Positions 7,376-15,419 of a stretch of DNA of 19,299 nucleotides are shown here, piece after piece. The stretch is from Pseudomonadota bacterium. GTDB taxonomy: Bacteria > Myxococcota > Myxococcia > Myxococcales > Anaeromyxobacteraceae. A program made the position numbers and the translations under genes. Below the pieces are notes generated by a model. That model ran no database searches. It was not told the origin of the DNA and saw only the letters and a program-made list of their open reading frames with translations. How positions within the stretch are numbered: the first letter of the stretch is position 1; each line of letters begins with the position of its first letter. The DNA is taken from positions 1 to 19,299 of the forward strand of contig JAEYZK010000251.1 in assembly GCA_023428085.1 (NCBI GenBank), read 5' to 3'.

Positions 7376-9942
7376 TCGCCTCGACCGGCCGGATCGCCAT
7401 CGCGCTCGCCGCGGCCGCGCTCCTGTCGCCGGCGGCTTCACGCGCGGTGGACCTCTTCTCGCCGGGCCCGCTCTCCCGGGCCCACCAGGCGCTGGAGGGC
7501 GGCCTCGAGAGCTGCACCCGCTGCCACGTGGCGGGTGAGCAGCTCTCGCAGGAGCGGTGCCTCGGCTGCCACGCGGAGCTCCGCGCGCGGGTGGCGGAGG
7601 GGCGCGGGCTCCACGGCCGGTTGCCGCCCGCGGAGCGCCAGTGCTGGTCCTGCCACCACGAGCACCTCGGCCGCGACGAGCCGCTCGTGGAGTGGGGGAA
7701 GGAGGGGCCGCGGGGGTTCGACCACGCGCGCACCGGGTTCGCGCTCCGGGGCAAGCACCGCGCGGTCGACTGCGCGCGGTGCCACGACGCCAGGCGGATC
7801 GCCGATCCGGTCGTGAAGGCGATGCTCGAGAAGCGGCCGGGGCGGAGGACGTTCCTCGGCCAGCCCCAGGCGTGCGCGTCGTGCCACTTCGACGAGCACC
7901 GCGGCCAGCTCGGCGCCGACTGCCAGCGCTGCCACACCGAGGACGGGTGGAAGCCGGCCCGCAGGTTCGACCACGCGCGCGCCGCGTTCCCGCTCACCGG
8001 GCGCCACGCCCGCGTCGAGTGCGCGCGGTGCCACAGGTCCGAGGCGCAGCCGGCCGCCGGCGTGCCGTCGACGGTCACGCCGCCCGTGAACGCGAAGGCG
8101 TTCCTGAAGCTGAAGGGCCTCGCGTTCGCGGTGTGCACCGACTGCCACCGCGACCCGCACGAGGGCCGGTTCGGCGCGAGCTGCACGAGCTGCCACACGA
8201 CGGAGGACTGGCGGCGCGTGAGCGGCAAGGCCGACGAGCGCGCCTTCCACCGGAAGACGCGGTTCCCGCTCGAGGGCGCCCACGCGACCGTCGCCTGCGC
8301 GGCCTGCCACGGGCCGGGGCCGGGCGGCCGCCCGGCGAGGTTCCGGGGCCTCGCGTTCGCGCGCTGTACGGATTGCCACCTCGACGCGCACGTCGGACAG
8401 CTCGCGACGCTGGCGCGCGCCGAAGGGGGGCAGACGTGCGAGGCGTGCCACACGGTCGAGGCGTTCCAGCCGGCGCGGTTCGAGCGCGAGGACCACGCCC
8501 GCACCGGCTTCCCGCTCGACGGCGCGCACCGGCTCGTCGCGTGCGTCTCCTGCCACCCGAGGGACCCGGCGCTGGCGGCGAGGGTGCCCGCCGCGGTCCG
8601 CGCCGAGCTCGCACGGCGGAAGCGCCCGGTCCGCGTGAGCCTCGCGCGGTTCGCGCCGGTCGCGAACCCGTCCGACTGCCGCCCCTGCCACAAGGATCCG
8701 CACGCCGGCCAGTTCGACCGGCGCGTGTCGGCGGAGGGGTGCACCGCCTGTCACACGACCGCCTCGTTCCGCGCGGTGAAGTTCGACCACGCGAAGGACG
8801 CGCGGTTCGCGCTCGCCGGCAAGCACGCGCAGGCGGCGTGCGCGTCGTGCCACCGGCCGGACGCGGCCGGCGTGGTGCGGTACGCGCCGCTCGCCGCCGC
8901 GTGCAGCGCCTGCCACGCAGACCCGCACGCGGGTCAGTTCTCGGCGGGGCGCGGGAAGGGGACCGACTGCGCGCGCTGCCACGGCGTGGACGGGTGGAAG
9001 GACCTGAAGTTCGTCCACGCGCCGCCGTTCACCTCGTTCGAGCTCGCCGGCAAGCACCGGGCGCTCGAGTGCCAGAAGTGCCACCCGGCGGTCGCGGTCG
9101 CCGGCACGACCGTGCGCAAGTACCGCCCGCGGGAGCCCCGATGCGCGGGGTGCCACGAGGACTTCCACCGCGGCGCGTTCCGCGCGTTCGCTTCGCCGGG
9201 CGCGGCGCCGGGAGACTGCGCTGGTTGCCACGGGCCCCAGGGCTGGCGCCCGGTGGCGTTCGATCACGCGCGCACCGGCTTCACGCTCGAGGGGCGCCAC
9301 CGCGAGGTGACCTGCAAGGCCTGCCACCGGACGAGCTCCTTCGCCGATCCGGTGCCTCGCGCCTGCGCCGCCTGCCACCGCGACGTCCACCTCGGCCGCC
9401 TCGGCCAGCGCTGCCAGGACTGCCACGACCCGAGCTCGTTCCAGGCGCGCACGTTCGGCCCGGACGCGCACCGCCGCACGAGCTTCCCGCTCACCGGGCG
9501 GCACGCGGTCATCGCCTGCGAGGAGTGCCACGGCGACCGGCGCGATCGCGGGTTCGACCGGCCCTCGCCGCGGTGCGCGGGCTGCCACGAGGCGGACCTC
9601 GCCCGCGCGTCTGGCGGCGGCGCGTCGATCGATCACGGCGCGCCCGGGTTCCCGACGGACTGCCGCCGTTGCCACCAGACGTGGCGGTTCCGGCCGGCGA
9701 GCTTCCCCGCGCACCAGGCCTGCTTCGACATCCGCCGCGGCCCGCACGCCGGGATCCGGTGCCTCGACTGCCACACCACGCTCCCGCCGGTGGACCTCTC
9801 TGCGCCGTGGACCTGCACGAGCGACACGGCCAACTGCCTCCGCTGCCACGGCGGAGTGGCGTCCGAACACGACGACGTGCCCGGTTTCACGCTCGTGAAC
9901 CGCGCCTGCTACGAGTGCCACCGCTTCGGGGTGGAGGACTGA
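7363..9942 (+). CDS. Large periplasmic multiheme c-type cytochrome with 30 CxxCH motifs
   Basis: The 859-residue protein begins with a Sec signal peptide (hydrophobic 10-21, likely cleavage after SRA at 28) and contains 30 CxxCH heme-binding motifs, about one per 29 residues. Hemes 5-25 lie in seven tandem triheme units of about 79 residues (7873-9531), each running CxxCHxDxHxGQ, then CxxCH with a following W or F, then FDHAxTxFxLxGxH and CxxCH. Each unit carries about three extra histidines, enough for bis-His ligation of every heme. The family is cytochrome c3/c7-like. There is no lipobox or membrane segment, so a soluble periplasmic or extracellular electron wire is likely. ATG 7363 overlaps the preceding gene by 13 bp, implying coupled translation, and the outer-membrane protein gene starts 11 bp after the stop. 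Substrate and direction of electron flow cannot be read from the sequence. Confidence 0.95.
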   Translation: MERVIASTGRIAIALAAAALLSPAASRAVDLFSPGPLSRAHQALEGGLESCTRCHVAGEQLSQERCLGCHAELRARVAEGRGLHGRLPPAERQCWSCHHEHLGRDEPLVEWGKEGPRGFDHARTGFALRGKHRAVDCARCHDARRIADPVVKAMLEKRPGRRTFLGQPQACASCHFDEHRGQLGADCQRCHTEDGWKPARRFDHARAAFPLTGRHARVECARCHRSEAQPAAGVPSTVTPPVNAKAFLKLKGLAFAVCTDCHRDPHEGRFGASCTSCHTTEDWRRVSGKADERAFHRKTRFPLEGAHATVACAACHGPGPGGRPARFRGLAFARCTDCHLDAHVGQLATLARAEGGQTCEACHTVEAFQPARFEREDHARTGFPLDGAHRLVACVSCHPRDPALAARVPAAVRAELARRKRPVRVSLARFAPVANPSDCRPCHKDPHAGQFDRRVSAEGCTACHTTASFRAVKFDHAKDARFALAGKHAQAACASCHRPDAAGVVRYAPLAAACSACHADPHAGQFSAGRGKGTDCARCHGVDGWKDLKFVHAPPFTSFELAGKHRALECQKCHPAVAVAGTTVRKYRPREPRCAGCHEDFHRGAFRAFASPGAAPGDCAGCHGPQGWRPVAFDHARTGFTLEGRHREVTCKACHRTSSFADPVPRACAACHRDVHLGRLGQRCQDCHDPSSFQARTFGPDAHRRTSFPLTGRHAVIACEECHGDRRDRGFDRPSPRCAGCHEADLARASGGGASIDHGAPGFPTDCRRCHQTWRFRPASFPAHQACFDIRRGPHAGIRCLDCHTTLPPVDLSAPWTCTSDTANCLRCHGGVASEHDDVPGFTLVNRACYECHRFGVED

Positions 9943-9953
9943 GGGCCGCGTCC

Positions 9954-11528
9954 ATGACGCTCGCCGCCGCGATCGCCACCTTGCTCCTCGCCGCCCCGCG
10001 GGCGGCGGGTACGGTCTCGTACGTCACGGCGGCCCGGGCCTACCTGGACGCGGGGAGCGAGGACGGGCTCGCGGCGGGCACGGAGCTGGCGCTCCGGCGC
10101 GAGGGCGCCCCCGCAGCGCGGTGCACGGTCGAGGAGGTCGCCCCGCATCACGCGGTCTGCACCGGCGCGCGCGCCCGCGCCGGCGACACGTTCGCGCTGC
10201 CCGGGGTCCCGCCAGCGGCCGCGCCGCGCCTCCTGCCGCCGCCGCCCTCCGAGGAGGTGCTCGCGCACCGGCGCGCGGTGGTGGAGGGCGCGCAGGTCGG
10301 GCTCGTCTCCTACGTGGCCGGTCCAGCCGCGGCCGAGGTGCTCCCCCGCGTGCGCGCGCTCGACGTCGCCTTCACACACCAGACCTGGAGCGTCTCGCCG
10401 GGCGGGAGCTCCAGCAAGGAGTCGCTCGACGTCCTGGCGCGCGGCGTCCCGCTCACGGGCTGGCTCTTCCTCGACGTCGACGCGCGGCTCGAGCGCTGGA
10501 CCGCGCGGACGGCGGCGCGCTTCCGCCCGCGCGACGAGACGCAGCTCTCCCTGTGGCAGGCGCAGCTCACGGCGATGCCGGGCGACGCGCTCACGATCTC
10601 GGTCGGCCGCGTCCTGCCCTGGGGGATCCCCGGCGCGACCATCTTCGACGGCGGCATGGCCGGCTGGCGCGGGCAACGCGGCGCGGCGCGGACGGAGGTG
10701 GGCATCTTCGGCGGCGCGGTGCCGGAGCCGGACCGGCTCGGCGGCTCGAGCGAGCGGTACACCGCGGGCGCGTTCTGGACGCTCGACCGCCGCGCGGGCG
10801 GCGCGACGTTCCGGAGCGAGGGGCGCGTGGCGGCGGTGCGCACGCCCGAGCTCGGCGCGCGCGGCGAGGCGTCGCTCACCGGCCGCCTCTTCCTGCGGGC
10901 GGCGGATCTCTCGGCGGAGGTGGCGCTGGGCGTCGGCGGCGCCGAGCAGGCGCCGGGGGCGGTGGACGCGGCGCGCGTCGATCTCACGCTGCGCCCGGGC
11001 GGCGGGGTGCGCGCCGGCGGCAGCTTCCGGTACGCGGGGCTCGCGTGGCCGCAGCCGTTCGAGCCCGCGGCGTTCCCGGGACGGACGCGCGCGGGCGACG
11101 CGTTCGTGAGCTACGACGTCGCGCGGTGGCTGCGCGTGGGCGCGATCGGCGGGCTGGCCGAGGACGCGGCGACGGGCGTGGGCAGGCGCTGGTTCGGGCC
11201 CGAGCTCACGTTGCCGGGCATCGTCTTCGGGCGCGGCACGCTGAGCGCGGCCTACCTCGAGGAGCGCGGCTTCCTCGAGGGGCGGAGCGCGTACGCGCAG
11301 GTCGTCGGGACGCCGGTCCGCCGGGTGTGGCTGCTCGCGCGGGCGAGCTGGATGCATGAGGAGGTCGGCGGGCTCGCGCAGGACGAGGGGAGCCTCACGC
11401 TGGGCGGCCGCGCCGCGCTGACGAGCCACCTGGCGCTCCGCCTCTCGCTCTCCGGCCGGACCGGTCTTCGCGAGGAGTCGGGCGGCCGCGGGGTGATCGG
11501 CTCCGCGACCCTGGCCGGCGGGTTCTGA
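9954..11528 (+). CDS. Predicted outer-membrane beta-barrel protein partnering the cytochrome
   Basis: The 524-residue protein begins with a short signal peptide (hydrophobic 2-13, cleavage near PRAAG). A small N-terminal domain of about 110 residues follows, with a YLDAGSEDGLAAGTELAL motif that resembles SH3-like/FlgT-type folds. From about residue 140 the sequence alternates hydrophobic and polar residues in strand-length runs with many Gly, Tyr, Trp and Arg, and ends in GGF. An aromatic last residue is typical of outer-membrane barrels. No heme motif is present. Its place 11 bp after the 30-heme cytochrome gene suggests the porin half of a porin-cytochrome conduit, by analogy with MtrB or PioB, though I cannot show homology to them. 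A weak gaggg precedes the ATG. It could instead be an unrelated porin or an assembly factor. Confidence 0.8.
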   Translation: MTLAAAIATLLLAAPRAAGTVSYVTAARAYLDAGSEDGLAAGTELALRREGAPAARCTVEEVAPHHAVCTGARARAGDTFALPGVPPAAAPRLLPPPPSEEVLAHRRAVVEGAQVGLVSYVAGPAAAEVLPRVRALDVAFTHQTWSVSPGGSSSKESLDVLARGVPLTGWLFLDVDARLERWTARTAARFRPRDETQLSLWQAQLTAMPGDALTISVGRVLPWGIPGATIFDGGMAGWRGQRGAARTEVGIFGGAVPEPDRLGGSSERYTAGAFWTLDRRAGGATFRSEGRVAAVRTPELGARGEASLTGRLFLRAADLSAEVALGVGGAEQAPGAVDAARVDLTLRPGGGVRAGGSFRYAGLAWPQPFEPAAFPGRTRAGDAFVSYDVARWLRVGAIGGLAEDAATGVGRRWFGPELTLPGIVFGRGTLSAAYLEERGFLEGRSAYAQVVGTPVRRVWLLARASWMHEEVGGLAQDEGSLTLGGRAALTSHLALRLSLSGRTGLREESGGRGVIGSATLAGGF

Positions 11529-11546
11529 GGCGCCCAGATTGCCTCC

Positions 11547-11792
11547 ATGACGATCGAACAGGACACCCCCGGCCTCGCCGGTGGCCCCGGCCAGATGCCG
11601 CCGGGTTACGAGGGCAACACCCCATCTCCGCGCGAGCCGGCGCCGGACGAGGCGGGCGCGGCGGACCGGCAGCGCGAGGCGGGCGAGGCCTCCGAGCGGA
11701 GCGCTGGCACGCGCGGCGGCGAGATCCGCGAGGACGGTGGCCAGGAGCCCGGGACGCCGCAGCCGGAGGAGCAGCAGCCGGAAGAGGGGTGA
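11547..11792 (+). CDS. Small disordered hypothetical protein, 81 aa
   Basis: The ORF starts 18 bp after the beta-barrel gene and runs to TGA. It is rich in Gly, Pro, Glu, Gln and Ala, strongly acidic toward the end (EEQQPEEG) and without signal peptide, hydrophobic core or cysteine, so probably intrinsically disordered and cytoplasmic. Third codon positions are almost all G or C, as in neighbouring real genes, and its stop is followed at once by a hairpin. No clear ribosome binding site is seen, so translation may be coupled to the upstream gene. I do not recognise the family. Confidence 0.55.
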   Translation: MTIEQDTPGLAGGPGQMPPGYEGNTPSPREPAPDEAGAADRQREAGEASERSAGTRGGEIREDGGQEPGTPQPEEQQPEEG

Positions 11793-11797
11793 ACGCC

Positions 11798-11817
11798 CCG
11801 GCGCGGAGGCGCGCCGG
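11798..11817. terminator. Hairpin between convergent genes (probable bidirectional terminator)
   Basis: Perfect 8-bp stem ccggcgcg/cgcgccgg with loop gagg. It fits exactly between the plus-strand stop (11790-11792) and the minus-strand stop (11818-11820). There is no T-tract on either side, so it is not a classical intrinsic terminator. Confidence 0.5.
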
Positions 11818-11940
11818 TCAGGGCGTGTGGCGCTCGCCCTCGAGGTGCGCCTGGAAGAGCGGCACGACCGCTCCCGAGAGCTGCGCCTTCGCGATCTCGT
11901 GGCCGCCCGTGGTGGTGGTGCCGATCCCGGCGAGCCTCAC
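11818..11940 (-). CDS. Possible 40-aa protein downstream of the hydrolase gene
   Basis: A GTG-started frame of 40 residues begins RLAGIGTTTTGG after its first residue and ends GERHTP. Nearly every codon ends in G or C, as in real genes here, and it stops exactly at the hairpin at 11798-11817. It lies 32 bp after the MBL-hydrolase stop on the same strand. The weakness is the start: the nearest ggagga is 21 bases before the GTG and no other start codon lies nearby in frame. It may be a tiny gene or the leftover 3' end of a longer one. Family unknown. Confidence 0.35.
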   Translation of the reverse strand: MRLAGIGTTTTGGHEIAKAQLSGAVVPLFQAHLEGERHTP

Positions 11941-11972
11941 GGCGCCGTAGCCGTCGCGTGTTCCTCCCGCGG

Positions 11973-12815
11973 CTACCGGGGATCGGTCGCCGCGGGCTGG
12001 GCGCCCGCGTGCGCGAGCCCCGGCACGTCCCCGAGCTCGAGCCGCCACCCGTCACGCGCCGCCAGCGTCGCGACGCCGGTCCGCGCGGAGATCCCGAGCG
12101 CGACCTCCTGCGCGCGCGTGGGCGGGAGCTGCATCCCGAAGTGCGTGAGCACGCAGAGGCGCGGGCGGATCGCGGCCGCGAGCCGCGCGGCGTCGTCGGC
12201 GCCGAGGTGCTTGTAGCGCAGGTCGCGGCCGGCGAGGCGCGTGGTGTTCACCAGCAGGAGATCGACGCCGGCGTACGCCGCGACCAGCTCGTCCATCCAG
12301 TACGTGTCGATGACGTGCCCCGCCGTGAACCCGGGCGCCTCGAGCCGGTACCCGTAGGTCTCGATGCCGTGGTCGTGGGCGAGCGGCGTGACGACGGTCA
12401 GCGCCGGGCCGAGCGGGTACCGGCCGCCGGCCTCGAGGAGCTCGCGGCGGGCGACGAACCCCTGCGCGTACCGGAAGACGACCGGCTCGTCCTCGAGCGC
12501 GCTCCGCGGCGCGAGCAGCGTGCCCCGCCGGCGGAAGCCGCCGCCGGTCATGGCCTCGACGACGGCGGTGGCGTCGCCGACGTGGTCGAGGTGCGGGTGC
12601 GTGAGGAGGAGCGCGTCCACCGTGGACGGATCGACCTTGGGCCGCGCGGACAGGGCGCGGACGAGCGCGCCCGGGCCGGGATCGACCCAGAGGACGACCC
12701 CGCCGAGCGACCACACGAGCCCGCCGGAGTGGCGCGCCTGCGTCGCGACCGCGAAGCGGGCGCCGGCGGTCCCGAGGAACTTGAGCGTGCCGGGCGAGCC
12801 CGGTGGCGAGGCCAT
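11973..12815 (-). CDS. Metallo-beta-lactamase-fold hydrolase
   Basis: The 280-residue protein opens with LKFLGTAGARF, the usual first strand of RNase Z/MBL-like enzymes, and carries the signature THPHLDHVGD at about 84-93 (HxHxDH, two-metal site). Further likely metal ligands lie in HDHG (near 156), TAGHVID (near 175) and THFGMQLPP (near 238). It has no signal peptide, so it is cytoplasmic. Family members cleave phosphodiester, ester or thioester bonds; the substrate here is unknown, and RNase Z itself is unlikely without the exosite. The ATG start is chosen because it begins just before the conserved fold and 32 bp after the histidine kinase stop, which points to co-transcription with the kinase. 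The C-terminal GDVPGLAHAG tail is low in conserved features. Confidence 0.88.
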   Translation of the reverse strand: MASPPGSPGTLKFLGTAGARFAVATQARHSGGLVWSLGGVVLWVDPGPGALVRALSARPKVDPSTVDALLLTHPHLDHVGDATAVVEAMTGGGFRRRGTLLAPRSALEDEPVVFRYAQGFVARRELLEAGGRYPLGPALTVVTPLAHDHGIETYGYRLEAPGFTAGHVIDTYWMDELVAAYAGVDLLLVNTTRLAGRDLRYKHLGADDAARLAAAIRPRLCVLTHFGMQLPPTRAQEVALGISARTGVATLAARDGWRLELGDVPGLAHAGAQPAATDPR

Positions 12816-12847
12816 GGTCGCGTGAATAGCGGCGGCCTGCGCGCCGG

Positions 12848-15205
12848 TCACGGCGCGCGCGGGGCGTCGGGGCCCGGGGCCGTCGGTCCGGCGAGCAGCC
12901 GCTCCAGGTGGTCGGGATCGGCCGGCTTCGCCACGTGCTCGTCGAACCCGGCCTCCGCCGCGCGCTGCACGTCCTCCGGCTGCGCATATCCGCTCAGCGC
13001 CACGAGGCGCACCGCGCCGTCCTGGGCGGCGCGGATCGACCGGGCGACCTCGTAGCCGTCCATCCCCGGCAGGCCGATGTCGCAGAGGATCACCTCGGGC
13101 CGGTGCGCCGCCGCGTGCGCGACGGCCGACGGCCCGTCGAAGACGACCGCGACCTCGTGCCCGAACAGCGCGACGAGCTCGGCGAGCGAGGAGGCGGCGT
13201 CGTGGTTGTCGTCCACCACCAGCACCCGGCGTCCCCGGCCGCCGCTCCCCTCGGGCGGGGCGGCGCGCGCGTCGGGAGCGGCTGGCGCGAGCGGCAGCTC
13301 GACGGTGAACTCGCTCCCGCGTCCGGGCCCGGCGCTCGCCGCGTGCGCAGAGCCGCCGTGCAGCTCCGCGAGGCCGCGCACGAGCGCGAGCCCGAGGCCG
13401 AGCCCGCCCTCGCTCCGCGCGAGCGTCTGCTTCGCCTGGAGGAACGGCTCGAAGAGCTGCGCCAGGATGTCGGGCTGGATGCCCGCGCCCGTGTCGCGGA
13501 CGGAGAGCCGCGCGGCGTCGCCCCGCCGCTCGACCGTGACGTCCACCCGGCCGCCCTGGGGCGTGAACTTGCGCGCGTTCAGGAGCAGGTTCCCGACGAT
13601 CTGCGCGAGCCGCGCCTCGTCGCCGTGCACCCGGAGCGGCGCCGCCGGCGCGTGCACGGCGAGCGCGAGGCCGTCCGCCTCGAGGAGCGCGCGGTGGTCG
13701 TCGCACGCCCGGCGCACGACCGCCGCGAGGTCGAGGGGCGCGCGGCGGAGCTCCACCTTCCCGCGCGAGATGCGCGTCACGTCGAGCAGGTCGTCCACGA
13801 GGCGGGTGAGGTGAGCCACCTGCCGGCCCAGGACCTCGCGCGCCCGCCACGCCTGGGTGCTCCCGGGGGGCGCGCGGTCGAGGAGGTGGAGGCTCGTGCG
13901 GATGGGCGCGAGCGGATTCCGCAGCTCGTGCGAGAGCATCCCCAGGAACTCGCTCTTGCGGCGGTCGGCCTCGCGGAGCGCCAGCTCGGCGCGCTTGCGG
14001 TCGGTGACGTCCTCGATGACCGCGATCTCGTAGGCGGGCCTGCCCAGCGCGTCGGGGACCGCCGAGAGCGTGAGGCGGGCCCAGACCTCGCTGCCCGCCC
14101 GGTGGATGTACCGCTTCTCGAGCGTGTACGAGTCCAGCTCCCCCGCGGCCAGCCGTCGGAACGGGACGAGATCCTCCTCGACGTCGTCCGGGTGCGTGAG
14201 CGCGGGCCAGGGGGTCCGGAGCAGCTCCTCACGCGTGCGGCCGAGCATCCGGCAGAGCGCGTCATTCACGTCGATGGGGCGCGCGTCGGCGAAGCGGACG
14301 CGCGCCATGCCGATGGCCGCCTTCTCGAACACCGAGCGGAACTTCTCCTCGCTGGCCCGGAGCTGCTCCTTCCGCTCCTGCTCGCTGCGGTAGAGCCGCA
14401 CGTAGGCCGAGAGGAGGCCGAACAGCACGGCGGCGAAGCCGAGGACCCAGCTCGAGACGTGCGCGTACCACCACGGGCCGAACCGGACGACGCCCGCGGA
14501 GGCGCTGAGCACCCCGAAGTGCGCGATGAGGAGCTGGCACAGCGCGACGTAGGCGGGCAGCACGTCCCGGGTACGCCGGTAGCGGCGCGCGGAGACGAAC
14601 ACCCCCGCGGTGCTCAGGATCACGACGGCCACGCTCGCGGCGCGGAGCGGCCACTGGTAGCGGCCCTGGTCGTCCACGAGCGCGGGGAGGTGCGGCGCCG
14701 CGACGTAGAGGACGACGTTGAGCCCGAGCTGCGCGAGCGGCCACGCCGCGAGGGCCCGGCGCCAGGCGCGCGCCGTCCCCGCGGGCCACGGGGCGAGGCC
14801 GCTGAGGAGCAGCGCGACGACCAGGGTCGAGTTCCCCAGCAGGTTCGACCAGAGCGAGGCGCTCGGCGGCGCGGAGAGCAATGATTGCCCGGGGGCGAGC
14901 AGGCCCGGGAAGGTCAGGAAGTGGAAGGCGGTCGCGACGGAGAAGCCCGTGAAGCCCGCCACCGTCCAGAAGGAGGCCGCGTCCTGGAGCACGCGCCAGC
15001 GGCCGAGCGCCAGGACGGTGATGGAGAGGCCGACGAAGACGAGGAACGCATCGACCGTGGGCACGAACCAGGTGAGGACGATCGTCCGCCCGGGCGCACG
15101 CCCGGCGAGGGCGAACGACGCGGACAGCGCGACCAGGAGCGCGAGCCCCAGGATCGCCCGCAGGAGCGGATCCTTCGACCAGTGGGGCGATCGCGGGGGG
15201 CTCAC
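12848..15205 (-). CDS. Membrane hybrid sensor histidine kinase (MASE-like/PAS/HisKA/HATPase/REC)
   Basis: With GTG 15205 the protein has 785 residues. About seven membrane segments fill 15-270, with a HFLTFPGLL block near 95-103 resembling MASE4-type sensor domains. A PAS domain with PAC follows at about 285-405. The kinase core has phospho-acceptor H426 in MLSHELRNPL, N-box NLLLNARKF at 539-547, G1 box DTGAGI at 571-576 and G2 box GGLGLGL at 600-606. A C-terminal receiver has D665-D666, phospho-acceptor D709, S738 and K760. The signal is unknown but is probably sensed in the membrane or by PAS. No output regulator is encoded next to it, so phosphate must pass to a distant partner. A TTG at 15256 would add 17 residues; GTG is preferred because gagg precedes it and the extension is polar and unlike the family. 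The MBL hydrolase follows 32 bp downstream. Confidence 0.92.
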   Translation of the reverse strand: MSPPRSPHWSKDPLLRAILGLALLVALSASFALAGRAPGRTIVLTWFVPTVDAFLVFVGLSITVLALGRWRVLQDAASFWTVAGFTGFSVATAFHFLTFPGLLAPGQSLLSAPPSASLWSNLLGNSTLVVALLLSGLAPWPAGTARAWRRALAAWPLAQLGLNVVLYVAAPHLPALVDDQGRYQWPLRAASVAVVILSTAGVFVSARRYRRTRDVLPAYVALCQLLIAHFGVLSASAGVVRFGPWWYAHVSSWVLGFAAVLFGLLSAYVRLYRSEQERKEQLRASEEKFRSVFEKAAIGMARVRFADARPIDVNDALCRMLGRTREELLRTPWPALTHPDDVEEDLVPFRRLAAGELDSYTLEKRYIHRAGSEVWARLTLSAVPDALGRPAYEIAVIEDVTDRKRAELALREADRRKSEFLGMLSHELRNPLAPIRTSLHLLDRAPPGSTQAWRAREVLGRQVAHLTRLVDDLLDVTRISRGKVELRRAPLDLAAVVRRACDDHRALLEADGLALAVHAPAAPLRVHGDEARLAQIVGNLLLNARKFTPQGGRVDVTVERRGDAARLSVRDTGAGIQPDILAQLFEPFLQAKQTLARSEGGLGLGLALVRGLAELHGGSAHAASAGPGRGSEFTVELPLAPAAPDARAAPPEGSGGRGRRVLVVDDNHDAASSLAELVALFGHEVAVVFDGPSAVAHAAAHRPEVILCDIGLPGMDGYEVARSIRAAQDGAVRLVALSGYAQPEDVQRAAEAGFDEHVAKPADPDHLERLLAGPTAPGPDAPRAP

Positions 15206-15419
15206 TCGACCTCGAATCTCCGGGTTGTGGGTGCGGCGGTTCGGCGTGCGCAGCAAGGCTCACATGGGAACGCGGCGCACGGGGGGAAGCATTCCGGTCC
15301 CGGGCCGTGGCGGCGGGGGATCGACGGCCGCGCCGGCGGGTGACCAACCGTTCCCTCGGCTGAGCTCGGCGTCCTCGCGGGCGAGCGCCGCTCGTGTCCG
15401 CGCGGCCGATTGGCCAGCG

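Noticed and set aside
7873..9531. DNA-level repeats in the cytochrome gene as a CRISPR or minisatellite
   Set aside because: The periodicity comes from heme-binding protein units; the DNA copies diverge and there are no unique spacers between constant repeats.
7438..9921. 827-residue minus-strand frame opposite the cytochrome, and a plus-strand frame from 7557
   Set aside because: Both are products of high GC over the repetitive cytochrome gene. The 30 regular CxxCH motifs fix the true frame.
12908..14884. Long plus-strand frame opposite the histidine kinase
   Set aside because: The minus strand carries complete PAS, HisKA, HATPase and receiver motifs; the plus frame shows only compositional Arg/Glu/Gly.
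15257..15419. Upstream extension of the HNH gene to 14718
   Set aside because: The extension overlaps the kinase gene antisense and has no conserved features. The protein-like sequence begins near ATG 15420.
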